This document shows positions 6,105 to 14,342 of a stretch of 24,880 bases of DNA, in pieces (the stretch's first letter is position 1; each line of letters begins with the position of its first letter). The notes beneath the pieces were generated by a model that ran no database searches, was not told the DNA's origin, and was given only the letters and a program-made list of their open reading frames with translations. The translations under genes were made by a program, and so were the position numbers. The stretch comes from a virus, in IMG/VR virus record IMGVR_UViG_3300047318_000398, positions 1 to 24,880 of that record; one strand, given 5' to 3'.

Positions 6105-7799
6105 TCATATGGCGAGCAGCTTCCGGACCGCGTTCGTCATCCACAGGGCCTTGGCCTTGTGTGCCACGTTTGTCGGGTGGACGGTGTCGGAGACGGTGTC
6201 GCCGATGAAGCGGTCCGCGCTGCCGTAGCCGGAAAGAGCGCCGACCCGGCCGGAGCCGGTGACCCAGGGGCCGATGGTGTCGACCAAGGTCCAGTTCTTG
6301 TCGCGGATGGCCCCGGTGATCTGCGAGATGTACGGGATCCCCAGCTGCTGAAAGACGCTCTGCTGCCAGGCATCCTTGGTGACGCTGGAGGCGAGCGGGG
6401 TAGCTACCGCAGTGGTGGCGTACGGCGGCCAGGTGCCCGAGGTGCTGTAGCAGCCGACGCCGATCACCATGGCGTTCGGCAGCCCGGCCTTGATGGCGGA
6501 GATCGTTGAGCTGACCGCCGTCTGGAACGCGGTCTGGTCGTTGATGGCGTCGTTGTAGCCCGCGTCCACGATGACCAGGTCGAAGGCCTTCCCGACGACG
6601 TCGAGGGCGACCCTGTTGGGGAGGGTCGTGTACGGCGAGTTCGTGGTGGTGTAGCCGGTGCCGCCTCTCGCCTGGTTCCACCTGTTTTCCCACCCGAGCA
6701 GGTCACAGAAGTAGGGGAACCACGTGCCGCCGCCCGCGCCGGTGTTGACCGACGATCCGCCGCTGGTGCTGTCACCGAGGACGGCCACTTTCGGGCCGTG
6801 CAGACCGACCATCCACAAGTCGTAGTTTGGGTGCTGGTAGACGCCGCCGAACCGGGCGGTGCCGATCTCGATCCGGATGCGCCGGGGCGCACTGGAGCCC
6901 AAGTTCACGGTCAGCATGTGGCCGTTGCCAGCCGCACCGTAGGTCGCGATGCTCGTCAGCAGAACGGGGAGGTCCTGGACAGGGGTGCCGTCAACGAAGA
7001 CCCGGATCGTGTCGGTGCCGGCCTGCGGAAGAAGCCGTACCTGGAAAATATCCGCGTCGGTGCCGAAGGCCACACTCAGGCAGCCCTGCGGGTTGGCCGT
7101 CGTGTGCGGGTCGATGCTCGTGCTCACCACGTAGTTGGCGGACTGCACCGACAGGGCGATCTCATCGGCCGCGTAGGTGAACGGGCCGTACTGGTCGGCG
7201 GTGTTGCCGGAACCGGACAGGGCGACCGGGCTCGGCGCGTACTTCACGTAGCCGCTGGTCGGGGTGGTCGTCTGGGCGATCGTGAGCGTGCAGGTGCCGC
7301 CGAGCTGCGAGTACAGCATCTTCTGAAGCGCCAGCGGCGGCATGTCCCGGCGCCGCCAGACCCCCGCCTTCGTGGACACATACGCGGCATCCGCGACCGT
7401 CGTCTTCACGTACCGGGCGTCGGCAGTTGCCTGGTCGAGCAGGGCCGCGACGACACCCGTTACCGGGTCGGCAATGAGGACGTCAGCTAGAGCCACCGAC
7501 GCAGTGGCCTGCGGCAGCGCGATGTACCGCACCCATCCTGGCGCGTTCGAGAAAATCCCTGTGACCCGACAGGTCCAGCCGGACGGCGACATGGTCGCCA
7601 CGTCGTTCGCGACGAGCGTGGCCGTGAATACCCCGCCATCCAACTCGGCCACCACACTGCCGCCCAACACGGCGTTCTGCCCAGGGACTGTCACCAGATC
7701 AGGCGCCGCGAAAACGAGCTTTCCCTCAATTGGCGTCACGCCGTCAGGCAGCGTCATCGGCTGGCCACCGGACGAGACGGTAACGGTCTGGAGGGTCAC
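6105..7799 (-). CDS. SGNH/GDSL hydrolase with N-terminal virion-fibre domain
   Basis: A 564-residue protein from GTG 7799, with GGAG 6 bases upstream. Residues 1-110 look like a small beta domain, followed by fibre-like segments (TADARYVKTTVADAAYVSTK). The C-terminal half is an SGNH hydrolase. Block I is VAVLGDSTSGGSS with nucleophile Ser344 in GDS. Block II is the glycine in RGGTGYTT. Block III is GYND with Asn416. Block V is DTVHP with Asp538 and His541. All catalytic residues are present, so it is probably an active esterase acting on acylated cell-surface polymer. The gene lies in the head block, before the connector, so the protein may be a capsid-attached fibre rather than a tail spike. 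Substrate is unknown. Confidence 0.85.
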   Translation of the reverse strand: MTLQTVTVSSGGQPMTLPDGVTPIEGKLVFAAPDLVTVPGQNAVLGGSVVAELDGGVFTATLVANDVATMSPSGWTCRVTGIFSNAPGWVRYIALPQATASVALADVLIADPVTGVVAALLDQATADARYVKTTVADAAYVSTKAGVWRRRDMPPLALQKMLYSQLGGTCTLTIAQTTTPTSGYVKYAPSPVALSGSGNTADQYGPFTYAADEIALSVQSANYVVSTSIDPHTTANPQGCLSVAFGTDADIFQVRLLPQAGTDTIRVFVDGTPVQDLPVLLTSIATYGAAGNGHMLTVNLGSSAPRRIRIEIGTARFGGVYQHPNYDLWMVGLHGPKVAVLGDSTSGGSSVNTGAGGGTWFPYFCDLLGWENRWNQARGGTGYTTTNSPYTTLPNRVALDVVGKAFDLVIVDAGYNDAINDQTAFQTAVSSTISAIKAGLPNAMVIGVGCYSTSGTWPPYATTAVATPLASSVTKDAWQQSVFQQLGIPYISQITGAIRDKNWTLVDTIGPWVTGSGRVGALSGYGSADRFIGDTVSDTVHPTNVAHKAKALWMTNAVRKLLAI

Positions 7800-7802
7800 C
7801 GG

Positions 7803-8126
7803 CTACTCCGACGACCCGGAGTTGACCGCCTTCTTCGCCGCGGCCTTCTTCGCGGGCGCCCGCCGAACGGGGCCGGTCTCGGTCGTCAGGCCACCGCGCT
7901 GCTCGGAAGACTCGTCCGGCACGGCCGTCTCCGTGACGCCGTCCGGGGAGAACGCTGTCTCCGCCGGGGCGTCGTCGACGCCCTGCTCTTCCTCGGCCGG
8001 CTCGGCGAGGCCGGACGCGCACAGGTCCGTGCCCTCAGCGTCGGACAGGTCCACAGTCCCGCCACGAGGCGGCCACGGGACGCCGTCGCGGGCGCCGCTC
8101 ACGTCGACCTTCATGCGTACGCGCAT
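7803..8126 (-). CDS. Small head-module protein with Lys/Ala-rich tail
   Basis: A 107-residue protein from ATG 8126; GAGG lies 6 bases before it, and a second ATG follows four codons on. The N-terminus reads MKVDVSGARDGVPWPPRGGT, followed by VDLSDAEGTDLCASGLAEP. This resembles short conserved actinophage proteins that follow the capsid gene and have a W-P-x-R-G-G motif with an AxxLxxxGxA helix. The C-terminal half is acidic, then basic and low-complexity (RRAPAKKAAAKKAVNSGSSE). It overlaps nothing but is spaced 3 bases from the hydrolase gene. A head decoration or head-completion role is plausible but unproven. Confidence 0.75.
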   Translation of the reverse strand: MRVRMKVDVSGARDGVPWPPRGGTVDLSDAEGTDLCASGLAEPAEEEQGVDDAPAETAFSPDGVTETAVPDESSEQRGGLTTETGPVRRAPAKKAAAKKAVNSGSSE

Positions 8127-8134
8127 CGGTTACC

Positions 8135-8410
8135 TCACTGGATGTAGAGAACGAGTTCGGCGCTGTTCGTGCCGTCGCGGTCCACAAAGACGCCTGTGGC
8201 GAAGTCGACGGCCGGGAGCAGACCTGCGGCGGTGCCGTTGGCGGCGAGACCGATGACGGCCTTGATGGCACCGCTGGAGTCGATGCCATCACGGAGGCGC
8301 ACGACAGTCGCGGCCGCTCCGGCTGCGGCAGCGAAGCCCACCAGAGTGCAGGCGCCGGTGACTCCCTGTACGTCCGTCGCGGCGGACGCGACGGGGAACG
8401 CGCGCGACAT
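8135..8410 (-). CDS. Small beta-rich head protein, possible decoration protein
   Basis: A 91-residue protein from ATG 8410, sharing one base with the upstream stop (TGATG). It is composed of short strand-like segments (GACTLVGFAAAAGAAATVVR, GVFVDRDGTNSAELVLYIQ) and a central SGAIKAVIGLAANGTA. The small all-beta character next to the major capsid gene suggests a decoration or fibre-base protein. No motif identifies an enzyme. It is translationally linked to the coiled-coil protein upstream, so the two may work together. Confidence 0.72.
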   Translation of the reverse strand: MSRAFPVASAATDVQGVTGACTLVGFAAAAGAAATVVRLRDGIDSSGAIKAVIGLAANGTAAGLLPAVDFATGVFVDRDGTNSAELVLYIQ

Positions 8411-8628
8411 CAGATGGCCACGATCCCCGCGTCGCGCAGGGCCTGCGTCAGCGCGTTGATGCGCTGCACGAGCGTCGCGAAGTTCGAGTTGATCGTGGTC
8501 TGCGTCGGTGTCGCGGTGACATCGACGGTGCCCGCCGCAGGCGTGCCTGCCGCGCTGGTCAGGTCGGTGAGGGCGGCGCGCACCGCCAGGGCGCCGTCGG
8601 TGCTGAGGACTTGCTGGCCCTTGGCCAT
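8410..8628 (-). CDS. Short head-fibre-like coiled-coil protein
   Basis: A 72-residue protein from ATG 8628 with GGGAG 6 bases upstream. The N-terminal half (GQQVLSTDGALAVRAALTDL) is followed by a Thr-rich segment and a C-terminal helix, INSNFATLVQRINALTQALR, ending in DAGIVAI. That last pattern is common at the end of short phage head-fibre or spike proteins (NFaxLaxKiNaLlxaLrxaGiI) and suggests a trimeric coiled coil. It lies next to the major capsid gene, which supports a capsid-attached role. The family call is tentative. Confidence 0.72.
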   Translation of the reverse strand: MAKGQQVLSTDGALAVRAALTDLTSAAGTPAAGTVDVTATPTQTTINSNFATLVQRINALTQALRDAGIVAI

Positions 8629-8664
8629 GGCGAACTCCCTGTTCTGAGATGGATGGAACGGGTA

Positions 8665-8697
8665 CCGCAGAGGCGGCCGTGAGGACCGCCCCTGCGG
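8665..8697 (-). terminator. Hairpin just after major capsid gene
   Basis: CCGCAG/CTGCGG and GGCGG/CCGCC arms pair with one A-C mismatch around a 9-base loop. It lies 14 bases past the capsid stop on the minus strand. No U-tract follows, so it may act as an attenuator or mRNA-stabilising structure that helps keep capsid levels high relative to downstream genes. Confidence 0.55.
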
Positions 8698-8710
8698 CTG
8701 AGCGGCCTGA

Positions 8711-9988
8711 TCAGGCAGCGTTGCCCTGGTAGTACTTGACCGCGCCGGTCAGGTCGACCAGCGAGCAGTCCGCGCGCAGCAGAGCCCGGAAGGTGACCAG
8801 GTCGGTGTTGAACGCGTAGTCGTCGCTGCGCTCGAAGCGAACGCCGCCGGCGAAGCGCACGAAGAACTGGCTGAAGTCGCCAAACAGGAGGGACTTTGCG
8901 CTCAGGGCGGTCGACGCCACGTTCGGGTCGGTGAGCACCGGCTTGCCCAGGATCATGTCCGGGGAGCCCGCCTGGAGACCCGGCTGCCACAGGTACTGGC
9001 CCGTGGTGTCCTTCAGCTTCCGCGCGTTGGCGACGGTCGCGTCCTTCATGATCCAGCGGCAGGACGCCGACGCCCGGTAGGGGGCGATCACGCTGAAGAA
9101 CAGGTCGATCAGGTTGTCGCCGGAGAACGCGCCGGTGACGCCCGCGCCGCCGGTGACGCCCAGCGTCGCGTCCGTGACGACGCCGCGCGGCTGGCTCGTG
9201 CCGGTGCCGGTGATCGCGTGCGCGCCGAAGGCGTTGCCCAGCGCCCGACCGGCCTGCATGGCGAGGTAGCCCTCCAGGTCGACACCCGTGTCGTCCAGGA
9301 GCTCACGGGAGACCTGGATCATCGTGCCGTACTTGTAGGCACCGAGCGAGACCTGACCGAACGTCGGGTCGGACGCACCGATCGCGTTGCCTTCGGTGAC
9401 GATCGCCGCCGTGCTGTGCGCGGTGGTCTTCGGAACCTGGATGACCTCGCCGCTGTTCGTGTTGAGGATCGTCGCCCCGGCCTGCATGATCGCGCTGACC
9501 TCGATCAGGTGCGCGATCAGCCGGTCGTAGAAGCTGGTGGGCACGGTGTAGCCGCCCGCCGTGGTGGTGCCCTTGACCAGCGACCGGTAGTCGACCGGGC
9601 CGCTCGGCGCGACGTCGTAGAACCGGCCGCGCTCGCCACGCAGGAAGCTGCGCAGCTCCTCGCTGCGGTCACCATCGCCGCCCTGGCCGCCCGCACCGCG
9701 CTGCCCGCCAGCCTGGCCGCCGACGCCACCGCCCTGGTTGCCGCCGCGCTGCCCACCGCCGTGCAGCCGGTTGAAGGCGTCGTCGGCGTCCTTGGCGCGG
9801 GCCTCGGTGTCCAGCGCCGACTTGATGCGCTCGTCGAGCCTGCCCAGCTCTTCGTTCATCGCATCCCAGGAGCCCTGCTCCTCGGCGCTGAAATTGCGGT
9901 TGTCCTCGGTCGCCTTGTCGGCGATCGCCTTCATCTGCTCCCAGACGTTGGCGCGGCGCTCCCGCAGCCTCTGGACCATCTCTGACAT
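8711..9988 (-). CDS. HK97-fold major capsid protein
   Basis: A 425-residue protein from ATG 9988, with GGGAG 7 bases upstream. An upstream extension of the same frame is not credible. Residues 1-75 are a coiled-coil scaffold (delta) domain (VQRLRERRANVWEQMKAIAD). Then comes an unusual Gly/Gln-rich linker (about 75-108). The capsid domain begins near YRSLVKGTTTAGGYTVPTSF and includes ILNTNSGEVIQVPKTT, the E-loop region, and TMIQVSRELLDDTGVDLEGY. It ends with DLTGAVKYYQGNAA. The delta domain should be removed by the protease encoded upstream. It forms the icosahedral head. The N-terminal linker is the only odd part. Confidence 0.95.
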   Translation of the reverse strand: MSEMVQRLRERRANVWEQMKAIADKATEDNRNFSAEEQGSWDAMNEELGRLDERIKSALDTEARAKDADDAFNRLHGGGQRGGNQGGGVGGQAGGQRGAGGQGGDGDRSEELRSFLRGERGRFYDVAPSGPVDYRSLVKGTTTAGGYTVPTSFYDRLIAHLIEVSAIMQAGATILNTNSGEVIQVPKTTAHSTAAIVTEGNAIGASDPTFGQVSLGAYKYGTMIQVSRELLDDTGVDLEGYLAMQAGRALGNAFGAHAITGTGTSQPRGVVTDATLGVTGGAGVTGAFSGDNLIDLFFSVIAPYRASASCRWIMKDATVANARKLKDTTGQYLWQPGLQAGSPDMILGKPVLTDPNVASTALSAKSLLFGDFSQFFVRFAGGVRFERSDDYAFNTDLVTFRALLRADCSLVDLTGAVKYYQGNAA

Positions 9989-10293
9989 GGGGGGACTCCC
10001 GTCCGCTCGAAATCGATCTCGAACGGGAGCCCTCGCGGTCCCACACCCCTCGGGGTGCCGGGGGCCGGCGCCTTTGCGCAACCGGCGGTCCGCTGATCAC
10101 TGCCTCGTGTCGCACGCTGATCCGTTGTGGGCTTCGCCCCACCCAGAGCGGACACCGACCGGGAGAGCCCAAGTCGACGCCGTGGCGGTGTGGCTACGCG
10201 GTCCAAGACCTTCGCGCCGCCCCCGCGAACGGGGGTCTTTCTCGTGCTGCCGTACAGGAGGCCAAAGCCTCAGACGTACGGGAGGCCAAAGCC
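9989..10293 (-). other. 305-bp non-coding leader between protease and capsid genes
   Basis: No credible gene fits here; frames on either strand are low-quality. It holds the 24-bp tandem duplication (10252-10299), a GC hairpin (10220-10235), a CACCC/GGGTG hairpin near 10052-10065, a GTGGG/CCCAC hairpin near 10127-10142, and two direct CGCTGATC copies 24 bases apart (10091 and 10115). This is long for a phage late operon and probably controls capsid expression, through RNA structure or an internal promoter. I could not identify a convincing -35/-10 pair. Confidence 0.6.
10220..10235 (+). terminator. GC hairpin with T-rich tail on plus strand
   Basis: CCCCCG and CGGGGG pair around CGAA, and TCTTTCTC follows on the plus strand. 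It looks like an intrinsic terminator for plus-strand RNA, although no plus-strand gene lies upstream. On the minus strand it is simply a hairpin in the capsid leader. Confidence 0.4.
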
Positions 10294-10299
10294 TCAGAC
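10252..10299. repeat. Tandem 24-bp duplication spanning the protease stop codon
   Basis: Copies 10252-10275 and 10276-10299 differ at one base. Each contains GAGGC-CAAA-GCCTC, a 5-bp hairpin. The protease stop (10294-10296) is in the second copy, so the duplication repeats the sequence around the last codons. The beginning of a third copy (GTACGG) lies inside the gene. Confidence 0.85.
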
Positions 10300-10971
10300 G
10301 TACGGGTCCTCCCTGCGGGCGAGCAGTGCCGCGGCTGCGGCCGGCCCGAACATTCCCTTCTTCACCGGCCGGGCCGGTGCGGTGCCGCCGCTCTTGACGA
10401 AGAACTTGCGGAGTTCGTCGGCCTGCGCCATCGACCGCACCTCTTCGAGGTCCGCGTCGAACTTCGTGGCCAGCGAGCGCAGGCCTGCGGAGGTGTCGGC
10501 GTAGGCGGGGGTGTTCACCGGGGCAACGTCGACCAGCTGCACGGCAGTGAGCCGACGCAGCGGATAGCCCTGGTCGGTGACTGTCCAGTCGTCTGAGACG
10601 GTCCGGAAGGCGAACGATGACTTGCGGACGTCGCCGCGCTCCACCAGCTCGGTGACGTGCGACATCGACGCCGGCGGCAGCACGTCGTACGACAGGCCAT
10701 AGCTGTCCAGGCCCATCCGCAGCGTGCCGGCCGCTGTCGTGCCGAGCAGCTGGTTGTCGTCGTGGTTGTACCGGGCGATGACGTCCGGCCAGCCGTCGCC
10801 GCGCGCCTGGTTGAAGGCCACCGGGTCGACGACCTCGATGAACCCTCCCAGGTTCTTCGACTGCCGGTTGAAGGTCGCCGCATAGCCGCCGATCCTCTTC
10901 TGGCTGCCGTCGGCCCGCAGTTCGGCCTTACCTGTGTCGCCGGAGGTGAACCGGCGCTCGATGTCCACCAC
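10294..10971 (-). CDS. HK97-type prohead maturation protease
   Basis: A 225-residue protein from GTG 10971, with GGAGG 7 bases upstream; the long upstream extension of the frame overlaps the portal gene and is a shadow. It matches the U35 prohead protease family: an N-terminal RRF...ADGSQKRIGGYAATFN strand region, catalytic His70 in ARYNHDDNQLLG, and Ser118/Ser119 in DVRKSSFAFR. These are followed by LRRLTAVQLVDVAPVNTPAY, typical of the family core. The C-terminus has a basic, Ala-rich tail. It should cleave the scaffold domain of the capsid protein and itself. Position between portal and capsid genes is canonical. Confidence 0.93.
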   Translation of the reverse strand: MVDIERRFTSGDTGKAELRADGSQKRIGGYAATFNRQSKNLGGFIEVVDPVAFNQARGDGWPDVIARYNHDDNQLLGTTAAGTLRMGLDSYGLSYDVLPPASMSHVTELVERGDVRKSSFAFRTVSDDWTVTDQGYPLRRLTAVQLVDVAPVNTPAYADTSAGLRSLATKFDADLEEVRSMAQADELRKFFVKSGGTAPARPVKKGMFGPAAAAALLARREDPYV

Positions 10972-11045
10972 GGTGCTGCCTCCAAGGGGCTGCTTTGGCC
11001 GCCGGTGCTTCCGTCGGCTCGTTGGTCGTGCGGGTGTTGTCCCGG

Positions 11046-12476
11046 TCAGCTGCTGAGCTGTCCTCGTCCGCCGACTACGCGGAGCCGGGGGTCGTCGTCG
11101 CTCCGGATCGCCGGGGTCGAGATCTTCTCGCCGGCCAGGATCGGCAGCGGCGTGTAGTCCTGGCCCAGACCGTTCGGCAGTGGCGGCATGTCCTCGCGGT
11201 TGCGGATCTCGTCGATGTTCATGCCGCCGATGAGCCGGGCCTTCTCCCAGATCGCCCACCGTGTTGCGGCGTCGGTCCGGATCAGGCAGTCGGCGTCGAA
11301 CTTGATGAACTGGCCCCGGGGCGTCTGCATCGAGAAGTGCGACTCGATCTTCGTCATCCACGGCAGCAGCGCGAACTGTACGAGCTCGATCTGCCGCTGC
11401 TCCGGGCTGCTGTAGGACATTGAGCCGCCGGTCTCGCCGCCGATCATCTCCGGCGGCAGTCCGTAGATCGCCGCCAGTTGCGTGGCGGTCAGCTTCAAGG
11501 TCTCGACGAATTTGGCCTCGTACGCGGGGATGGTGATCGAGTTGTAGTCCCAGTCCTTGCCGTAAACGATCGGCTGCCGAGTCCGGATCGCGTCGACCAG
11601 GCGGCCCTTGATGATTGCGGCGTCGGCCTGGTCGACGGTCTGCTGGGTGTTCTTGAACGTCCCCGGCGGGACGCCGCCACTCTCGAACCAGCTCTGCGTG
11701 TACTCCTGCGCGGCCAGGCCCGTCGCCACGGTCGACGCAAACGCGCCGATGGGCGAGAGACCCCAGACGCGGCCCGGGAGCGTGAACCACGGGATGTGGA
11801 CCAGCTCGGAAGCGTCGACGCGGTGCCCGAGCACATACCAGATCGGGTCGACGAAGGAGCCGGGGCCGTACGGCATGGTGTCCACGCACTGCACCCAGTC
11901 GATCGGCAGCCACTCGACCTGCGTCGGGTACTCCAGGTAGTCCCGGCCCGTGATCAGCCCGACGGCATTGCCCCGGTAGACCATGCTCAGGACGCAGCGC
12001 CAGATCCAGTCGTTGAGGTTCCCCTGCGTCGACGGCGATGCGAACAAACTCGACAGAGGCAGCCGCTGCGTGGCCTCCCCGACCTGCCGGTACTGCCGCA
12101 GCTCAGCCGCCGCCAGATTGCTCGCCAGCACACGCCCCGCCGCATACACCGGCGCCAAGCGCAGCGCCCGGTCAACGCTCACGTCCTGCGACGTCCCCGG
12201 GCCGCCCTCGATCCACGGCAGGCTGGTGATGGAGCGCTTCTCGGTGCCGCCACGGCTCTCGATGCCGAGGACCCAGGCGCCGGCCCGAGCCACTCCTCCG
12301 GCGACCAGCCCGAGCCGACGCCCCCACGTCGCTGCCGCCGCCCGCGTCCAGCTTCGCTGCGGAGCTCGGCCGCGGGCATCCATCCAGACATCGCCGACCA
12401 GCACCGGGCCGCCATCGCCCATGTCCCGGACTGGCCCAAGTCGCGTGCGCCGCCACCGCCAGAGATTCACGCGCAC
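11046..12476 (-). CDS. Phage portal protein (HK97 family)
   Basis: A 476-residue protein from GTG 12476, six bases after the large terminase stop; GTG 12470 is also possible. The portal forms the dodecameric ring through which DNA is packaged. Family features include TSQDVSVDRALRLAPVYAAG, LIWRCVLSMVYRGNAVG-like (here WIWRCVLSMVYRGNAVG), ELVHIPWFTLPGRVWGLSPI, TFKNTQQTVDQADAAIIKGR and LKLTATQLAAIYGLPPEMIG. It ends with RNREDMPPLPNGLGQDY and a short tail. About 75 residues before the conserved core are Arg/Ala/Gly-rich and look like an extension. The position between terminase and protease is canonical. Confidence 0.95.
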   Translation of the reverse strand: MRVNLWRWRRTRLGPVRDMGDGGPVLVGDVWMDARGRAPQRSWTRAAAATWGRRLGLVAGGVARAGAWVLGIESRGGTEKRSITSLPWIEGGPGTSQDVSVDRALRLAPVYAAGRVLASNLAAAELRQYRQVGEATQRLPLSSLFASPSTQGNLNDWIWRCVLSMVYRGNAVGLITGRDYLEYPTQVEWLPIDWVQCVDTMPYGPGSFVDPIWYVLGHRVDASELVHIPWFTLPGRVWGLSPIGAFASTVATGLAAQEYTQSWFESGGVPPGTFKNTQQTVDQADAAIIKGRLVDAIRTRQPIVYGKDWDYNSITIPAYEAKFVETLKLTATQLAAIYGLPPEMIGGETGGSMSYSSPEQRQIELVQFALLPWMTKIESHFSMQTPRGQFIKFDADCLIRTDAATRWAIWEKARLIGGMNIDEIRNREDMPPLPNGLGQDYTPLPILAGEKISTPAIRSDDDPRLRVVGGRGQLSS

Positions 12477-12482
12477 CGCTCC

Positions 12483-14000
12483 CTAGAAGACCGAGTCGAG
12501 GACGTTGTAAGCAGAACCGGCAAGCAGATGAGAACGAGTCACATAGGACCAGCGGGCAAGCGTCATGGCCACCAGTGGACTGATGTCGGTCTCGGCACCC
12601 TTTGCGGTCCACGCAATCGTGTCCGAGGTCTGCCGTGTCTTCGCGCCGGCCACGGCGACATCCAACTGCCGGCTCGGCACATACCGGAAACTCTCCTCAC
12701 GGATCGCCTCCAGCAACTGCCCGGCCGCCGCCGCCATATCCACGGCTCCCGTCACCGCCAGGGCCCCGGGCTCCGGCTGCTCCGGATCCTCGGGCTTGGC
12801 GAACCCGGCCTTGTCGAGGTCGGTCTCCAGGAACGCGTACGTCCCCCGGCCCATCGCGACCGCCACCGGTCCCAGCGCGTCTCGCAGTTCAGCAAGGCGC
12901 GGGATCAGCCACTTCGAGCCGGGACGGTAGTCGGCCAGCTGCACATGCCCGAGACCGTCCTCACGCACCCCGTACACGCAGATCGCGGCATAGTCCCGCA
13001 GCGGCGACAGATCCACGCCGAGCGCCACACCACCCGTACGCCGCGACTCGCCATCGGCAAGCCGCGCCCACACCCCGGCGTCGATGACGACGTTGCCCTG
13101 CGACTTACGAGGCCAGACACACAGCCGCTCACGCGCGAACCCGGCATCGCCCATCGACCGCCGCTCGCGCAGGATCGTCTCGATCGTCAGCCGGATCCCC
13201 AGCGCCGGATTGGAGCTGGCCCACAGGGCCCGGTCGTCCAGGTCGAGTTTGTCGAGGTGGTCGAGGTCGCCCTCGACACCCCAATCCCGGTAGCCAAGCG
13301 AGTCGTCGCCGCCGGCCTCCGCCCGCTCCCGCAGGGCGAACATCACCTCACCGCTCCCGCCGTCCAGCGGCGGCGACGAGGTGTAGATGATCTGCGGGTT
13401 GGGCCGGGCCGACATCGTCGGCATCAGCGCGTCCTGCTGGAGCAGCGTGTACGCGAACGCCTCATCGATGACGTTCAGATCGCCGGAGAAGCCACGGCCC
13501 GAGCCCTTCGACCGGGCGATGAACTTCACCCGGGCCCCGGTGTCAAGTCGCTCGAAGCCCTCTTCACCGTTGGTGTTGACGACCTTGACGAGCACGCCAC
13601 CCACGGTGATCAGATTCTCGGACACTGGCGTGCCAAGCCGCTTGAGCAAGGTCTTGAAGCGCCGGAACGCCTCCATCGACGTCTTGTACTCGTGCGCCGA
13701 CCACATGATCAGCTGCTCGTCCAGGAGCAAGAACCCGGCGAGGACCCGGGCCTCAAGCAGAGAGCCCTTGCCGTTCTGCCGGGCCACGAACTCGCAGTAC
13801 TCGAAGCACGCCCACTTGCCGTCGGCACGGCAGGCCAGCAGCAGATCGAGCGCATCGGCCTGCCACGGATCCAGCGTCAGCCCGCCCCGGCCGGCCAGTT
13901 CCCTCGCCTCCGGCCCCAGCGTGTACGCGTACGGCGGAGCAAGGTCAACCCTCGGCCTGCTGGCGCCTCTCAGCGATCCGCGCGGTGAGGTCCGAGACAC
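12483..14000 (-). CDS. Terminase large subunit
   Basis: The motor ATPase and nuclease that pumps and cuts phage DNA. I choose GTG 14000 (505 residues) because GGAGG lies 6 bases upstream; ATG 14027 and others lack this. The gene overlaps the small terminase by 56 bases. Motifs: Walker A-like ARQNGKG (73-79), Walker B VIDEA (177-181), a coupling YTSSP (207-210 region) and nuclease GVDLSP with Asp330. The HK97/phiC31-like Walker A lacks the usual Gly-rich loop, as in many Terminase_1-like proteins. The C-terminal part contains the RNase H-type nuclease. Together with the HNH gene and adjacent small terminase it forms the packaging set. Confidence 0.95.
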   Translation of the reverse strand: MSRTSPRGSLRGASRPRVDLAPPYAYTLGPEARELAGRGGLTLDPWQADALDLLLACRADGKWACFEYCEFVARQNGKGSLLEARVLAGFLLLDEQLIMWSAHEYKTSMEAFRRFKTLLKRLGTPVSENLITVGGVLVKVVNTNGEEGFERLDTGARVKFIARSKGSGRGFSGDLNVIDEAFAYTLLQQDALMPTMSARPNPQIIYTSSPPLDGGSGEVMFALRERAEAGGDDSLGYRDWGVEGDLDHLDKLDLDDRALWASSNPALGIRLTIETILRERRSMGDAGFARERLCVWPRKSQGNVVIDAGVWARLADGESRRTGGVALGVDLSPLRDYAAICVYGVREDGLGHVQLADYRPGSKWLIPRLAELRDALGPVAVAMGRGTYAFLETDLDKAGFAKPEDPEQPEPGALAVTGAVDMAAAAGQLLEAIREESFRYVPSRQLDVAVAGAKTRQTSDTIAWTAKGAETDISPLVAMTLARWSYVTRSHLLAGSAYNVLDSVF

Positions 14001-14304
14001 CCGTGACCTCCGGCCTGCTCGTGTCATCCGAGGACGCCGAATCCCGCCGGACATCGGCCAAGAGCGCCCGAAGAGCACCGGACTGCTGCCGGGATTCAGC
14101 CAAGAACCGCAGCATGTCGGCGTAGTGCGCCCGGTTCTCGGCGATCAGCTCATCGAGTACCTGGAGCCGGTCAGCGATCCGGCACGCCTCCTCCAGCAGC
14201 ACCAGATCGGCAGGGTTCGGGGTCCGGTCAGCGACAACGTCACGCCACAGCTTCTGGCCGCGTGCGTCGAGCCCCGGCGGCGCGTTGGATGCAAGCGTAG
14301 ACAT
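13945..14304 (-). CDS. Terminase small subunit
   Basis: A 119-residue protein from ATG 14304; TTG 14334 would add 10 residues. It is predicted to bind the packaging site and recruit the large subunit. Sequence: APPGLDARGQKLWRDVVADR followed by TPNPADLVLLEEACRIADRL, the P27-type small terminase pattern, then a long helix with EARQQSGALRALLAD-like repeats (ESRQQSGALRALLADVRRDS). The tail overlaps the start of the large subunit. Its place just downstream of the repeat region 14518-14590 supports recognition of a site there. There is no strong ribosome site. Confidence 0.9.
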   Translation of the reverse strand: MSTLASNAPPGLDARGQKLWRDVVADRTPNPADLVLLEEACRIADRLQVLDELIAENRAHYADMLRFLAESRQQSGALRALLADVRRDSASSDDTSRPEVTGVSDLTARIAERRQQAEG

Positions 14305-14342
14305 ATCGGTCAACTCGCAGTAGTCTGTGGACAATTGAAGAG

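Noticed and set aside
10252-10299. CRISPR-like tandem repeat
   Set aside because: Only two directly adjacent copies with no spacers; a local duplication.
11478-13988. Long plus-strand open frame of 836 codons opposite portal and terminase
   Set aside because: Arg/His/Pro-rich composition without domains; it is the mirror of genuine minus-strand genes in GC-rich DNA.
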